The translations under genes and the position numbers were made by a program. A DNA stretch of 64,000 nucleotides from Acidimicrobiaceae bacterium (GTDB lineage Bacteria; Actinomycetota; Acidimicrobiia; Acidimicrobiales; Ilumatobacteraceae): NCBI GenBank assembly GCA_003569125.1, contig BGOG01000006.1, positions 19,239 to 83,238 on the forward strand, in the 5' to 3' direction. This document shows positions 11,484 through 20,857 of this stretch, one piece after another; position 1 is the stretch's first letter, and every line of letters starts with the position of its first letter. A model generated the notes under the pieces. The model was not told the DNA's origin, made no database searches, and saw nothing but the letters and a program-made list of their open reading frames with translations.

Positions 11484-12473
11484 ATGAAAGTGCTGGCGGC
11501 TGTTGACAAGTTTCGCGGCACGGCGACCGCAGCGCAGGTCGCAACTGCAATTGGCCACGCGTGTTGGCAACTTGGTCACGATTGTATTGAGCGTCCACTT
11601 GCCGACGGTGGAGAAGGAACTCTCGAAGCACTCGGCGGCGCAAACCGAACAACACTCGTCACTGGTCCGTTGGGTGATCCTGTCAATGCATCTTGGCGTT
11701 TGCATCGCGGTACTGCAATTATTGAGATGGCTTGCGCGTCGGGTTTAATGCTCTCGGGTGGCAAAGAAAAAAATGATGCTGTTGCAGCGTCGACAACTGG
11801 CACCGGAGAAATTATTGATGCGGCATTGGATCTTGGAGCGAAACGAATCATCGTGTGTCTCGGAGGATCTGCAACTACCGATGGCGGACTCGGAGCGGTG
11901 CGCGCAATTCAAACACCAGCGCGACTTAAAGGTGTCGAATTTGTAGTTGCCTGTGATGTGACGACGGCGTTTACTGATGCCGCAAAAGTTTTTGGTCCAC
12001 AAAAAGGTGCGTCAAATGCGCAAGTTCAGTTGCTAACAACCCGACTTGAGCGTCTAGTTCAGATGTATAAACAGACGTACGGCGTGGATGTTTCGTTGTT
12101 ACCTGGTGCTGGTGCGGCAGGCGGGTTGGCAGGCGGGTTGGCGGCACTCGGAGCAAAACTGGTGCCAGGTTTTGATCTTGTCGCTGAAGAAGTTCTGCTT
12201 GACGAACTACTGATCGGCATCGACTTGGTCATTACCGGCGAGGGCTATATGGATAGCGAGAGTTTCTCAGGCAAAGTTGTTGGCTCAATGGCTGAACTTG
12301 CCGCCGAGAAAAAAATCCGAATCTCGGCAATTTGTGGTGATATTCACCAAGATGTGCACGGCCGACTCAATGCGCTTAGTCTCGTTGAATTATTTGGGCG
12401 CGAGAACGCAATGCAACAACCGTTGCATTGCATCGAACAAGCTGCACTACAACTTTTGCATAACGCAAAATAA
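11484..12473 (+). CDS. Glycerate kinase (GarK/GlxK family)
   Basis: The enzyme phosphorylates glycerate with ATP; most members of this family make 2-phosphoglycerate. The N-terminus MKVLAAVDKFRGTATA corresponds to the family start MKIVIAPDSFKGSLSA. Further landmarks are PLADGGEGTLEAL, CLGGSATTDGGLG, LPGAGAAGGLAGGL and ITGEGYMDSESFSGKV. At 329 residues it is shorter than the usual 370-380, with the loss spread over the middle rather than at an end. No glyoxylate-pathway genes are adjacent. It ends 13 nt from the convergent LytR_C gene. Confidence 0.9.
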   Translation: MKVLAAVDKFRGTATAAQVATAIGHACWQLGHDCIERPLADGGEGTLEALGGANRTTLVTGPLGDPVNASWRLHRGTAIIEMACASGLMLSGGKEKNDAVAASTTGTGEIIDAALDLGAKRIIVCLGGSATTDGGLGAVRAIQTPARLKGVEFVVACDVTTAFTDAAKVFGPQKGASNAQVQLLTTRLERLVQMYKQTYGVDVSLLPGAGAAGGLAGGLAALGAKLVPGFDLVAEEVLLDELLIGIDLVITGEGYMDSESFSGKVVGSMAELAAEKKIRISAICGDIHQDVHGRLNALSLVELFGRENAMQQPLHCIEQAALQLLHNAK

Positions 12474-12486
12474 TTTTAAAGTTTTA

Positions 12487-13191
12487 TTACCCTGTTGTCG
12501 TTGTTGGCGCAACAGGCACAGCAGGTGCAATCGTTACCACAGGTGCGGCTACGGCGGCGCTTGCAACAGGAAGTGGTATTCCGGCGATGTCAGTGCCCAA
12601 CAAAATCAAAACGCTTGCTTCGCCGAGTTTTCCGGTTTCGGTCGGAATCGGCTCTGGCATCGCTGCGACTGCAACCCCACCGAGTTCTTTGGCGACCGCA
12701 GCCGCGGCAGTTTCACTGCCGAGCAAGTAATACACCACCGTCACGGTTTGTTTTGGTGTGATTTCACTTTTGTTGAGAGCAGGTTGCACGATGAAACCTC
12801 GACCTTGCAACTCAGTAGTCAACTGACCAGCACTGCCTGCGATTCCCGAAGCATTGGCGATTTGAATTTTGAACGCGGTCAAGACGATCGTCGTTGGAAC
12901 AGGAATGTCAAGCACGGTCGTTTCGGTTGGTGCAACTGTGTCTTGAGTTGGCGTTGTGAGAGTTTGGCTGGTGTTATCGCTGCGGATATCACGCAAGATA
13001 AAAAATCCAAGTAGCAGAGCGAGTACGACGATAATGATTGACAAAGTTGAATTGACATTTGACCGACCACCAGAAGACCGACCGCCGCCAGAAGTCCGTC
13101 CGCCGCCAGAAGACCGTCCGCCAGAAGACCGTCCGCCAGAGACTTGCCTGTCAGAATCTCCGCGAGTAGGGCGATATTGCTCTTGACTCAT
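12487..13191 (-). CDS. LytR_C-domain membrane protein with Gly/Arg/Ser repeats
   Basis: The first 45 residues are a low-complexity cytoplasmic tail built from GGRSSGG-type repeats. A transmembrane segment (LSIIIVVLALLLGFFIL) follows at about 49-65, then a Thr-rich linker. From about residue 108 there is a LytR C-terminal-like domain (FKIQIANASGIAGSAGQLTTELQGRG). These domains occur on cell-wall polymer ligases and as stand-alone extracytoplasmic domains; their ligand is uncertain. No LytR catalytic domain is present. The repeats are also visible in the DNA at 13069-13146. The start has GTAGGT next to the ATG and TATCTT 8 nt upstream. Confidence 0.72.
   Translation of the reverse strand: MSQEQYRPTRGDSDRQVSGGRSSGGRSSGGGRTSGGGRSSGGRSNVNSTLSIIIVVLALLLGFFILRDIRSDNTSQTLTTPTQDTVAPTETTVLDIPVPTTIVLTAFKIQIANASGIAGSAGQLTTELQGRGFIVQPALNKSEITPKQTVTVVYYLLGSETAAAAVAKELGGVAVAAMPEPIPTETGKLGEASVLILLGTDIAGIPLPVASAAVAAPVVTIAPAVPVAPTTTTG
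13069..13146 (-). repeat. Imperfect tandem repeat encoding the Gly-Gly-Arg-Ser tail
   Basis: Units close to CCGCCAGAAGACCGT repeat about five times on the plus strand, with small changes, inside the LytR_C gene. They encode GGRSSGG blocks in frame. Unit number could vary by slippage without breaking the frame. Confidence 0.6.
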
Positions 13192-13293
13192 ACCTACTTA
13201 AGATATCGCATTGAGACGCCTAGGTGGTTAATGTTGCGATTTCGTCGCAACATCTCGCGGGGTTGACTGCGCAATCTTGCGGCATTCAAGTTG

Positions 13294-13365
13294 AGCCGAG
13301 GGTGGGGATTGAACCCACGACCTACCGCTTACAAGGCGGTTGCTCTGCCACTGAGCTACCCCGGC
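13294..13365 (-). tRNA. tRNA-Thr (anticodon TGT)
   Basis: The minus strand folds as a cloverleaf. The acceptor arm is GCCGGGG with CCTCGGC (one G-U pair), the D arm GCTC/GAGC, the anticodon arm ACCGC/GCGGT with loop CTTGTAA, and the T arm GTGGG/CCCAC with TTCAATC. The anticodon is TGT, which reads ACA threonine codons. The discriminator base is T, and no CCA is encoded. It lies between the LytR_C gene and rlmB on the same strand. Confidence 0.95.
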
Positions 13366-13428
13366 GTTTTTTATTCGCGGTCAGTGTACGGCAGATATCA
13401 GGTGTATGGCGTATCTGAGTTTTTGAAT

Positions 13429-14346
13429 TTACTTAGAAACTCTGCGGGTCCGCACGATCTCGTAGGTTGCGAGAGCCGCGGCAACAGAAACATTCAACGA
13501 AGACAACGAGCCGAGCATTGGAATATTGGCGAGCAGGTCGCACCGCTCGCGCACGAGTCTCGACAAACCTGGTCCTTCTGCGCCAAGTACAAGACAAATT
13601 GAGTCAATCGTCAGAGCGCCCATTTCGAAAATGCTTTTCTCCGCTGAGTCATCTAAACCGACGACGACCACTCCGGCAGATTTCATTTCGGACAACGAAC
13701 TTGGTAGCCCACCGACAACGCACATGTTCAGATATTCAATTGCGCCAGCCGATGATTTTGCGACAGTCGGAGTGATGTGCACCGCGCGGTGCCGAGGCAA
13801 AATCACCGCGTCGACTCCGGCACCATCGCAGCATCGCAGGATTGCTCCGAGGTTTCCCGGGTCAGTCACACCATCGATCGCAACCAATAAAAGTGGCTTA
13901 TCGCGCGGGGCGACAAGCAAATCGGCGAGCAATGTTTCTTCGAGTGGTGCAGCCTTGGCGAGTACTCCTTGTGGTGCTTCACTGCGCGCTTCTCTTTCGA
14001 TTTCTCGTCGCGAAACATTCAGCACTTGAACTCGCTGATCGCGTGCAATTTCTAAAATATCATCGATCACGGGGCTGTTCTCGATGTCGTTTGCAATCCA
14101 GATCTCGTGAACTTTGCGTCGCGAACCCAACAACAGTTCTCTGACCGCTTGTCGACCTTCGATTTGTTCGCCGCCCAGACCGTGTTCTTTATGTACCGGT
14201 CGACCTCCACCTCGATCAGATCGATTTGGCCTTCGTGACAAGTCGATTCGTTTTGGACTATTCGGATTGCGACCAGTTTTTTTTGAGCCCGCCAGATTAT
14301 TGCGTTTATTGCGTTTGTTGGGTCGACTATTTCGATCTTGAGCCAT
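13429..14346 (-). CDS. rlmB: TrmH/SpoU-family 23S rRNA 2'-O-methyltransferase (RlmB-like)
   Basis: The N-terminal 60 residues are basic and disordered-looking. A SpoU substrate-binding domain (IEGRQAVRELLLG) and the knotted SPOUT domain follow, with DGVTDPGNLGAILR near residue 165, LVLGAEGPGLSRLV and LGSLSSLNVSVAAALATYE. The family methylates the 2'-oxygen of G2251 (E. coli numbering) in 23S rRNA. The ATG at 14346 starts 2 nt after the ispF stop codon; a longer form would overlap ispF. The order rlmB after ispD-ispF is common, often with cysS between them, which is missing here. Confidence 0.88.
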   Translation of the reverse strand: MAQDRNSRPNKRNKRNNLAGSKKTGRNPNSPKRIDLSRRPNRSDRGGGRPVHKEHGLGGEQIEGRQAVRELLLGSRRKVHEIWIANDIENSPVIDDILEIARDQRVQVLNVSRREIEREARSEAPQGVLAKAAPLEETLLADLLVAPRDKPLLLVAIDGVTDPGNLGAILRCCDGAGVDAVILPRHRAVHITPTVAKSSAGAIEYLNMCVVGGLPSSLSEMKSAGVVVVGLDDSAEKSIFEMGALTIDSICLVLGAEGPGLSRLVRERCDLLANIPMLGSLSSLNVSVAAALATYEIVRTRRVSK

Positions 14347-14348
14347 GA

Positions 14349-14840
14349 TCAAACATTCTGTGTCACTACGGCGACTGCCCAACAGGCAATACCCTCACTG
14401 CGACCCAATGATCCGAGGCCTTCGGCACGACGACCTTTGATCGTCACGGGGGCACCCGCAGCGGCACTCAATTTAGTTTGCATCTCGTCTCGATGAACCG
14501 AAATTTTTGGCTGTTCGCAAACAACGCTGCAATCAACATTGCCGATATCAAATTTGTTTTCATTCGCCATCTTTGCGACGCTGGCCAACAAAGTTAACGA
14601 GTCGATATTTTTCCATTTTGGATCGGTGTCCGGAAAGTGTTCGCCGATGTTTCCTAGTCCACATGCGCCAAGAATCGCTTCTGCTACCGCATGGGCAATG
14701 ACGTCGGCATCGCTATGACCGACCAGTCCGCGTTCATTGACGAAATGTACGCCTCCTAATATGAGTTTTCGATCAGTATTCGACGCTTCAACGAAGCGAT
14801 GAATGTCAAAACCTTGTCCAACTCGAACTTTCGCGTTCAT
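14349..14840 (-). CDS. ispF: 2-C-methyl-D-erythritol 2,4-cyclodiphosphate synthase
   Basis: The enzyme makes the cyclic diphosphate of the MEP isoprenoid pathway with release of CMP. Signatures are VGQGFDIHRF with zinc ligands Asp and His, LVGHSDADVIAHAVAEAILGA (seen in part), and GLGSLGRSEGIACWAV near the C-terminus. At about 163 residues it is full length. ATG 14840 gives MNAKVRVGQGFDIH; the seven upstream codons do not belong to the family. Its stop is 2 nt before rlmB. Its start lies 10 nt beyond the ispD stop codon, so translation is probably coupled. Confidence 0.95.
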   Translation of the reverse strand: MNAKVRVGQGFDIHRFVEASNTDRKLILGGVHFVNERGLVGHSDADVIAHAVAEAILGACGLGNIGEHFPDTDPKWKNIDSLTLLASVAKMANENKFDIGNVDCSVVCEQPKISVHRDEMQTKLSAAAGAPVTIKGRRAEGLGSLGRSEGIACWAVAVVTQNV

Positions 14841-14850
14841 GGCTAAATAT

Positions 14851-15513
14851 TTACACTTCACCGCGAGTAATCGCGCGAGCCCAATTCATATCTTCTGGTG
14901 TCGTTAACTTGCGATTCAGTGGATCGCCATGAATCACCACGACTCGGCCCCCGTTTGTTTCGATCAAGGTTGCGTCGTCGGTGCTTTCTGGGTTTGAGGC
15001 GTGAGCATCGCGCAGAACTTTTGCACGAAATGCCTGGGGCGTTTGCACGGCGACAAGTTGCCTACGATCAGGGGTCGATACCACGACGTTTTCTTGCGAA
15101 ATAAATTTGATTGTGTCAACAACTGGCAAACCGGGCACCGCGCCATCGGCGCCAGCACACACTGCGTCAATCACTTCATGAAACAAAAACTCCGAGGCAA
15201 ACGGTCGTGCCGCATCATGAACGCAGATTATTGATGCGTCCAACGGCACCGCAGCCAAACCACTGCGAACCGATGCGCTACGCGTCGACCCACCAACCAC
15301 ACCATTTTCGCGTTGAGCATGGGATGCAGGCAAAACAACGATTACGCCGTCACTTGCCGCACGTGCGGTTTCGACTGCCCAATCAACAACTCGGCGTTGA
15401 TTAATCAGCTCAAATTGTTTGGGGCTACCAAATCGGGTACCCGAACCTGCTGCAACGACAATCGTCCAAATCTTTTCACCAATTTTTTGGGTTGCCATGG
15501 TGCTCACGCTCAT
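14851..15513 (-). CDS. ispD: 2-C-methyl-D-erythritol 4-phosphate cytidylyltransferase
   Basis: The enzyme transfers CMP from CTP to methylerythritol phosphate in the MEP pathway, which would supply menaquinone side chains and undecaprenyl carriers. Motifs are TIVVAAGSGTRFGSPKQF (CTP-binding loop) near residue 17, CVHDAARPF near the middle, and VQTPQAFRAKVL then STDDATLIE. The ATG at 15513 gives 220 residues; GTG 15507 or ATG 15498 are also possible, since TACCCT lies just upstream. It heads the ispD-ispF-rlmB run and diverges from the Crp gene. Confidence 0.95.
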   Translation of the reverse strand: MSVSTMATQKIGEKIWTIVVAAGSGTRFGSPKQFELINQRRVVDWAVETARAASDGVIVVLPASHAQRENGVVGGSTRSASVRSGLAAVPLDASIICVHDAARPFASEFLFHEVIDAVCAGADGAVPGLPVVDTIKFISQENVVVSTPDRRQLVAVQTPQAFRAKVLRDAHASNPESTDDATLIETNGGRVVVIHGDPLNRKLTTPEDMNWARAITRGEV

Positions 15514-15537
15514 TTAGGGTAGTAGGTTCATTTACTT

Positions 15538-16203
15538 ATGGCACAAGAACAACTTCTTGCAGGTAGTGCATTTTTCGCAGAGACACCCGCAGACGTGCTT
15601 GCTCTGATTGCGGCAAGCGGTGAAACAAAAACCTTGCAACGTGGAGATTTGCTGTTTAGTGAGGGCGATACTCCAGAGTCAATGTACATCGTGTTGTCAG
15701 GACGAATTGCGATCGCGATCGGCAACCAACCGATAGATAGCCGAGAGAGTGTTCTCGCGTTGATGGAGCGAGGCGACCTGTTCGGCGAACTTGCGCTGCT
15801 TGATAACGGCAAGCGCAGCGCAATGGCTCGTGCAATCGAGCCTTCGTCGTTGTTGCAGATTCCGTATTCGATAGTTCGTCAACAATTGCAGTCGAACCCG
15901 ACGATGTTGTGGGGAGTAACTAAATTGCTGGCGATGCGTTTGCGGGTAATGGATGAAGTTCTCTCAGACAGCGTATTTCTGGATGTCACGGGCCGAACAG
16001 CCAAACGATTGCTCGAGTTGTCGAGTGGTAAAGACGAATTTGTTTTGCCGATAACCCAAGAAGAGTTAGCCGGCATGGTTGGTGCTTCTCGCGAAAGAGT
16101 CAATAAAGCAATCGCTAGTTTCATTCGTCTGGGCTGGATCGAACAACACGATCGCCGTTATCGAATCTTGATGCGCCAAAAACTAGAAATACGCGCTAGC
16201 TAG
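15538..16203 (+). CDS. Crp/Fnr-family transcriptional regulator
   Basis: This 221-residue protein has an N-terminal cyclic-nucleotide-binding fold (LQRGDLLFSEGDTPESMYIVLSGRIAI, seen in part, and GDLFGELALLDNGKRSAMARAI) and a C-terminal winged helix with ITQEELAGMVGASRERVNKAIASF at about 170-193. The phosphate-binding-cassette region FGELALLDNGKRSA resembles Crp and GlxR, which bind cAMP. No cysteines suggest an iron-sulfur cluster, so it is not a classical Fnr. TAGGTT lies 9 nt before the ATG and may be its -10. The stop codon is inside a GCTA microsatellite. Confidence 0.88.
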   Translation: MAQEQLLAGSAFFAETPADVLALIAASGETKTLQRGDLLFSEGDTPESMYIVLSGRIAIAIGNQPIDSRESVLALMERGDLFGELALLDNGKRSAMARAIEPSSLLQIPYSIVRQQLQSNPTMLWGVTKLLAMRLRVMDEVLSDSVFLDVTGRTAKRLLELSSGKDEFVLPITQEELAGMVGASRERVNKAIASFIRLGWIEQHDRRYRILMRQKLEIRAS

Positions 16204-16218
16204 CTAGCTAGCTAGCTA
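16195..16218. repeat. GCTA tetranucleotide microsatellite, six units
   Basis: Six exact GCTA units span the last codons and the stop of the Crp gene and run to within 2 nt of the stop codon of the convergent dienelactone hydrolase gene. Each 4-bp gain or loss upstream of the stop would change the Crp C-terminus. Confidence 0.9.
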
Positions 16219-16219
16219 C

Positions 16220-16876
16220 TCACTCAGCTAGCCAGCTGTGTGTCAGTGCGAAAGCGTGATTTGCGTCTTCAGCCCGATGCGCGGGGCGTGCAGCATCGTG
16301 GGCAAAACCATGTTCGGCATCTGGATAAATTTCAGTTTGCACGCCGTGGTTTTTTAACTCGGCAACATCTGCTGGCGGTGTGTAATGGTCTTTGCCGCCG
16401 ATAATCGCCAAGACTCGGTCAGCATTGCCGGTTTGTAAATATTTCAGCGGCTCGCTTTGTGTTGCGCTTTGCCAGCCGTTTGGGATTGTGATCATTCCGT
16501 AGAACGAAACTATTTTTTTAAAACGTTCAGAGCGGGCCGATTTGAAGCAATACATTCCACCCATGCAAAAACCGATCAGGCCAACAACTGGTGTCGAGAG
16601 TGCGTCGGCTGCTTCGTGTAAATCTCGCAAATGTATTTCGTCGTCGAGTGTTGATACTGCTGCAAACCTCGGTTCAATCTCGGGGCCCAAGACGCGACCA
16701 GGAAATGGTTCGACAGCGCAGACCGCCATATTCCATTCGCGAGCGAATCGGGCAACTAGTTCGTCGTATAACTCTCGTAAACCAAAAATATCCGGGGCAA
16801 TAACCAAACCCATCGTTGGATTTTTTATGGTCTTGTCAATTTCGCATTGCGTGCCTGAAGGCAAAGTGATTCGCAT
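16220..16876 (-). CDS. Dienelactone hydrolase family protein
   Basis: This alpha/beta hydrolase of about 218 residues has GLVIAPDIFGL near the N-terminus and the nucleophile elbow IGFCMGGMY, in which cysteine replaces serine as in dienelactone hydrolases. The catalytic Asp is probably in GGKDHYTPPADV and the His in PDAEHGFAHD. The family hydrolyses dienelactones in aromatic breakdown, but most genomic members have no known substrate. I chose ATG 16876, because CATAAT lies 6 nt upstream and the protein then starts MRITLPSGT. The longer frame to 17008 has no family similarity. Confidence 0.85.
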   Translation of the reverse strand: MRITLPSGTQCEIDKTIKNPTMGLVIAPDIFGLRELYDELVARFAREWNMAVCAVEPFPGRVLGPEIEPRFAAVSTLDDEIHLRDLHEAADALSTPVVGLIGFCMGGMYCFKSARSERFKKIVSFYGMITIPNGWQSATQSEPLKYLQTGNADRVLAIIGGKDHYTPPADVAELKNHGVQTEIYPDAEHGFAHDAARPAHRAEDANHAFALTHSWLAE

Positions 16877-16976
16877 CACTTCATTATGGCTGAAATTGAA
16901 ACTTATTTTGTAAGTGAGAGTTGCGGTGAGACCGCGCGTGCTAGTCGCAGTGGTGCTGATTCGCACGATGTTGTGC

Positions 16977-17774
16977 ATGACACAACTCACGACAATCAAT
17001 TCAGACAACGTAATTAGTCAACCGCTATTGGTATGGAGCGCTGGTCTTGCCCAAAGATCGGCCAGTCCGGTCTCGCGACTAATCAGAGAATGGCAACTGA
17101 TCAGCGACCGAAATCGAGAACTTGAAATCGTTAATTCATGGTCGTTGCCCGGTGCCAAAATTAATCATCTGGACGAAGTTCTGGTGCGGGCGGGCTTTAA
17201 TACTGCGCGCGATGATTCGCAAGGGGATCAATATTTATGGTTGCTGGTCAAGCAGGCAACCAGCGATGAACTTGCGGCTCGAATCGTGTTGCAGCGAATT
17301 TTGCCTCCATTGCTGGCGATTGCACGGCGACGAGGTCGAATAGTTGAAGGAGGAATTGATACGGCAATTGCTGATGTTCTGACGAGCGCGTGGGGAGTGA
17401 TTCGCAAATATCCTTGGAATCGTCGCTCGAATAAAGTTGCAGCGAACCTGGTGCGAGATAGCGAATACTTTGCGTTTGTCCACGGACATCGCTCAAAGCG
17501 CTACAAAGTAATCCCAATAGATCCATATATGTTGTCTGAATTTCTTATCGCGCCTGAAGAACAGTTCGAAGAAGAAATTAGTTTGGACAAACTCATTGCG
17601 GTCGCATTAGATCGAGGCATAGATCCAAAACACATCGAGATTTTGCGGGCAGTTGCAATCGGCGACAATGCAGCGACGATTGCGGCGCGTTACGGGGTGG
17701 CAGAACGAACGGCGCGAGCCTGGCGGGCTAAAGCGGTTAGCGAGTTGCGTGTACGAACGCGGTGTGCTGTGTGA
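16977..17774 (+). CDS. Protein with C-terminal sigma-factor-like helix-turn-helix
   Basis: This 265-residue protein has no recognised enzyme domain. The C-terminal 45 residues ([22 protein letters not shown], then [18 protein letters not shown]) form a helix-turn-helix like sigma region 4 or LuxR-type domains. The middle part is helical, with a segment [16 protein letters not shown] that resembles sigma-factor-like regions of other actinobacterial orphan proteins. It may be a DNA-binding regulator. I chose ATG 16977; in-frame starts extend up to 16914. The last 38 nt overlap the 3' end of copA on the other strand. Confidence 0.5.
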   Translation: MTQLTTINSDNVISQPLLVWSAGLAQRSASPVSRLIREWQLISDRNRELEIVNSWSLPGAKINHLDEVLVRAGFNTARDDSQGDQYLWLLVKQATSDELAARIVLQRILPPLLAIARRRGRIVEGGIDTAIADVLTSAWGVIRKYPWNRRSNKVAANLVRDSEYFAFVHGHRSKRYKVIPIDPYMLSEFLIAPEEQFEEEISLDKLIAVALDRGIDPKHIEILRAVAIGDNAATIAARYGVAERTARAWRAKAVSELRVRTRCAV

Positions 17775-20037
17775 GTTTCGTCGTGCGCAAACGCAAACTA
17801 TTCGTGACCACAAAAATACTCGAGAACGCCATCGCCAGCCCGGCCCACATCGGATTTAAATATCCGAGTGCCGCGAGTGGAATCGCCGCAGTGTTGTATG
17901 CGAACGCCCAAAAGACATTCGCCGTAATCGTGCGCAAGGTTGCACGCGAAAGCAAAATCGCATCTGCAACTAATCGCAGATCGCCACTGACAATTGTTAG
18001 ATCGCTGGCGTGCATCGCAACATCGGTGCCAGTGCCCATGGCGATGCCAACATCTGCTTGGGCCAACGCGGCGGCGTCGTTCACTCCGTCGCCGACCATC
18101 GCTACCGCATAACCACGCTGCTGCAGGTCAGACACGACACGAACTTTTTCATCCGGCAAAACTCCGGCGATTACGTGTTGTTCATCGGCTTCGATCCCGA
18201 CTTGTTGGGCAATCGCAAGTGCGGTCGCATGATTATCTCCAGTGAGAAGAACAGAACGCAATCCGAGTTTGCGTAATTCGGCAATTGCAACTGCACTAGT
18301 TGTTTTTGGTTGATCGGCGACAACACACACTGCTTTGACGGCACCATCCACGACAACCAACACCGCTGTGTTGCCGCCGTTGCGCGCATTCGTCAGAGCC
18401 GAGCGCAGATCCGCCGGAGTTATCACAAGAGTTTTGCTAAATAGAGACTCGCGCCCAACCATGACCTTGTGACCATTGACTAAACCCGTTGTGCCCATTC
18501 CAGGAGAAGATTCGAAATCGGTCACTTCGGGCAGTTGACCAAGTTCGGTTCGCGCGGCACTTGCAATTGCGCGAGCAACGGGATGTTCGCTGGCGTGCTC
18601 AAGTGCGCCGGCGTATAAAAGTATTTCACCACGAGTCGAACCCTGCGCACAGATGATGTCGACGAGTTGCATCACGCCCGTGGTGATGGTTCCGGTTTTG
18701 TCGAACACGACGGTGTCGATGCGCCGCGTGCTCTGCAAGACATCAACACCTTTTATAACGATCCCCATTTGTGCGGCACGACCACTGCCCACCATCAACG
18801 CAGTTGGCGTCGCCAGGCCAAGCGCGCAAGGGCAGGCGATAATCAGTACTGCAACCGCTGCAGTAAATGCATTGGCGGTAGAAGATCCCAAAAAATACCA
18901 GGCGATAAATGTGGCGAGTGATAGGAGAATTACGGTCGGCACGAAAACACCACTGACCCGATCGGCAAGTCTTTGCACCGGTGCCTTCGTGGTCTGCGCA
19001 TCTCTGACCAGGCGAGTTATCTGTGCAAACGTAGTTTCTGCTCCAACACGAGTTGCTCGGATTATTAAACGGCCGGTGAGATTTATCGTTGTGCCTGTGA
19101 CGACACTGCCGGGTTTGACATCAACTGGCACACTTTCTCCGGTCAACATCGAAACATCAAGTGCCGAAGTGCCCTGTTCGACAACGCCGTCTGTCGGAAT
19201 TATTTCTCCGGGACGCACGACGATTTCGTCGCCAACTCGAACAAGAGCGGCATCAATAGTTTGCTCTTCGCCATTTTTAATTATCGTGGCGTGGCGAGCC
19301 CCGAGAGCAAGAAGCGATCTCAAGGCGTCTCCCGCGCGTCGTTTGGCACGAGCCTCGAAGTATCTACCCGCCAATAAAAATACAGTCACAGCGACGGCAA
19401 CTTCCAAATAAATATGCGAACTATCGCTCGTACTTTCGAAATTATTGATCGACATGTTCATCGAGTGCGCCGAACCGCGGTAGGTCATTTCGAGGGCCTC
19501 GCCCCAAATGATTGCCCAAACCGACCATGAGGTTGAAGCAACAATGCCGATCGAAATCAAAGTATCCATCGTCGTCGCACGATGTCTCAAGTTCATTAAC
19601 GCCGCACGGTGAAACGGCCAAGCCCCCCAAGTCACCACCGGCGCGCTGAGTGCAAGTGCCAGCCACTGCCAATTTTTGAACTCGAGATTGGCGATCATCG
19701 ACAACAACACAACGGGAATCGCCAGCACAACCGAAACCGTCAATCGAGTCAGCAACATCGTGACGCGTTGATTTGTTTCCGCGTCAAGCATCTCGGGCGT
19801 GGTGTCAGCCAAAAGACGCGCGCCGTAACCAAGTGAAGTGACGGTTTCAATCAAAACTCTTGGCGTCGTTGCGCCTGATGAAAAGTTGATTCGTGCTGAT
19901 TCGGTCGCGAAATTGACTGCGGCAGTCACACCGTCGAGTTTGTTCAAACCTTTTTCGATCGTGGCGGCACATGCATTGCATGACATTCCTGTGAGGCTCA
20001 AATCAACTTGCAAACCAGAATCTTTGGTTGACGCCAT
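17737..20037 (-). CDS. copA: Copper-translocating P1B-type ATPase
   Basis: This 766-residue pump has an N-terminal heavy-metal domain ([15 protein letters not shown]), transmembrane helices, the actuator TGES in [10 protein letters not shown], the metal-binding CPC in [15 protein letters not shown], the phosphorylation site DKTGT, the HP motif in [10 protein letters not shown], and the hinge [25 protein letters not shown] with the first-domain CxxC indicates Cu(I) export from the cytoplasm. No copper chaperone or CsoR gene is adjacent. TACTGT lies 5 nt before the ATG. Its 3' end overlaps the convergent helix-turn-helix gene by 38 nt. Confidence 0.93.
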   Translation of the reverse strand: MASTKDSGLQVDLSLTGMSCNACAATIEKGLNKLDGVTAAVNFATESARINFSSGATTPRVLIETVTSLGYGARLLADTTPEMLDAETNQRVTMLLTRLTVSVVLAIPVVLLSMIANLEFKNWQWLALALSAPVVTWGAWPFHRAALMNLRHRATTMDTLISIGIVASTSWSVWAIIWGEALEMTYRGSAHSMNMSINNFESTSDSSHIYLEVAVAVTVFLLAGRYFEARAKRRAGDALRSLLALGARHATIIKNGEEQTIDAALVRVGDEIVVRPGEIIPTDGVVEQGTSALDVSMLTGESVPVDVKPGSVVTGTTINLTGRLIIRATRVGAETTFAQITRLVRDAQTTKAPVQRLADRVSGVFVPTVILLSLATFIAWYFLGSSTANAFTAAVAVLIIACPCALGLATPTALMVGSGRAAQMGIVIKGVDVLQSTRRIDTVVFDKTGTITTGVMQLVDIICAQGSTRGEILLYAGALEHASEHPVARAIASAARTELGQLPEVTDFESSPGMGTTGLVNGHKVMVGRESLFSKTLVITPADLRSALTNARNGGNTAVLVVVDGAVKAVCVVADQPKTTSAVAIAELRKLGLRSVLLTGDNHATALAIAQQVGIEADEQHVIAGVLPDEKVRVVSDLQQRGYAVAMVGDGVNDAAALAQADVGIAMGTGTDVAMHASDLTIVSGDLRLVADAILLSRATLRTITANVFWAFAYNTAAIPLAALGYLNPMWAGLAMAFSSIFVVTNSLRLRTTKLTQHTAFVHATR

Positions 20038-20157
20038 TGCTCACAGTATCGCTTCAAAAATAGTCAATCACACATGAGTGCAATCGCAGTTTTATTTGGA
20101 TCAGTAATTTCGAAATTGTCAGGGAAACCGATTAATCGCCTCGTACGTGTTGTGTTT

Positions 20158-20850
20158 TTAGTTCCACTTGGATTGACCGAAGCGGTAGCCGACGCTACGC
20201 ACGGTTTCGATCAAGTTGGCGTGTTCTTCGCCAAGTTTCGCGCGTAAGCGACGAATGTGCACATCTACCGTTCGCGCGCCACCGTAATATTCGTAGCCCC
20301 AAACGCGCGACAACAAAATTTCGCGACTAAATACTTTGCCCGGGTTTTGCGAAAGAAACTTGAGCAATTCGTACTCCATATATGTGAGGTCTAATGGGTT
20401 GCCACCAAATGATGCTTGATAAGTCTCGGTGTTCAGCACCAAGCCGCCGTATTCGATCAGAGATTCGCGTGAGACAGATAGTTCTGTGTAGAAAAGATGT
20501 CGCAGACGCGAATCAAGTTCTCGTGGATGAATTGGCGCCAGACAAAAATCATCGAATAGATCGTCGCGCATTTCAAGATCTGCGAGTTGATTACCAGTGA
20601 CGAGAACGATTATTCGATTAACCGGCATATCGCATCGGCGAAGTGAACGGCACAAAGCCCAGCCGAATTCGGGGTCTTGGCTGCAGTCGATTACGGCCCC
20701 AGCCCAACCATTGGCAGGTTGTAATTGGCTGAGTGCGTCGCTGTTTTTTACCGCCTTCCATGAATATCCAGAGAGATCCAAAGTTCTCGCGACATCAATC
20801 GGAGCTGGATCAGGAAAAACAGCGAGAAGTTGAGTTTCGTTGTTAGTCAT
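20158..20850 (-). CDS. GlnR-like orphan OmpR-type regulator with degenerate receiver
   Basis: This 230-residue protein has an N-terminal receiver-like domain and a C-terminal winged helix (LDLTYMEYELLKFLSQNPGK, then ARTVDVHIRRLRAKLG and ETVRSVGYRFG). The receiver keeps an Asp in GAVIDCSQ but lacks the N-terminal acidic pair and the conserved lysine (FCLAPIHPRE where KP is usual), so phosphorylation is unlikely. Actinobacterial GlnR has the same traits and controls nitrogen genes. The gene begins 7 nt after glnA2 and has a GAGAAG Shine-Dalgarno sequence, which makes a nitrogen role likely. No kinase gene is adjacent. Confidence 0.78.
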   Translation of the reverse strand: MTNNETQLLAVFPDPAPIDVARTLDLSGYSWKAVKNSDALSQLQPANGWAGAVIDCSQDPEFGWALCRSLRRCDMPVNRIIVLVTGNQLADLEMRDDLFDDFCLAPIHPRELDSRLRHLFYTELSVSRESLIEYGGLVLNTETYQASFGGNPLDLTYMEYELLKFLSQNPGKVFSREILLSRVWGYEYYGGARTVDVHIRRLRAKLGEEHANLIETVRSVGYRFGQSKWN

Positions 20851-20857
20851 TTTCTTC

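Noticed and set aside
16914..17008. Longer start of the helix-turn-helix protein and a longer dienelactone hydrolase overlapping it
   Set aside because: The extra N-terminal segments have no family similarity. Start at 16876 for the hydrolase fits its fold and a CATAAT -10, and 16977 leaves both genes free of a 95-nt divergent overlap.
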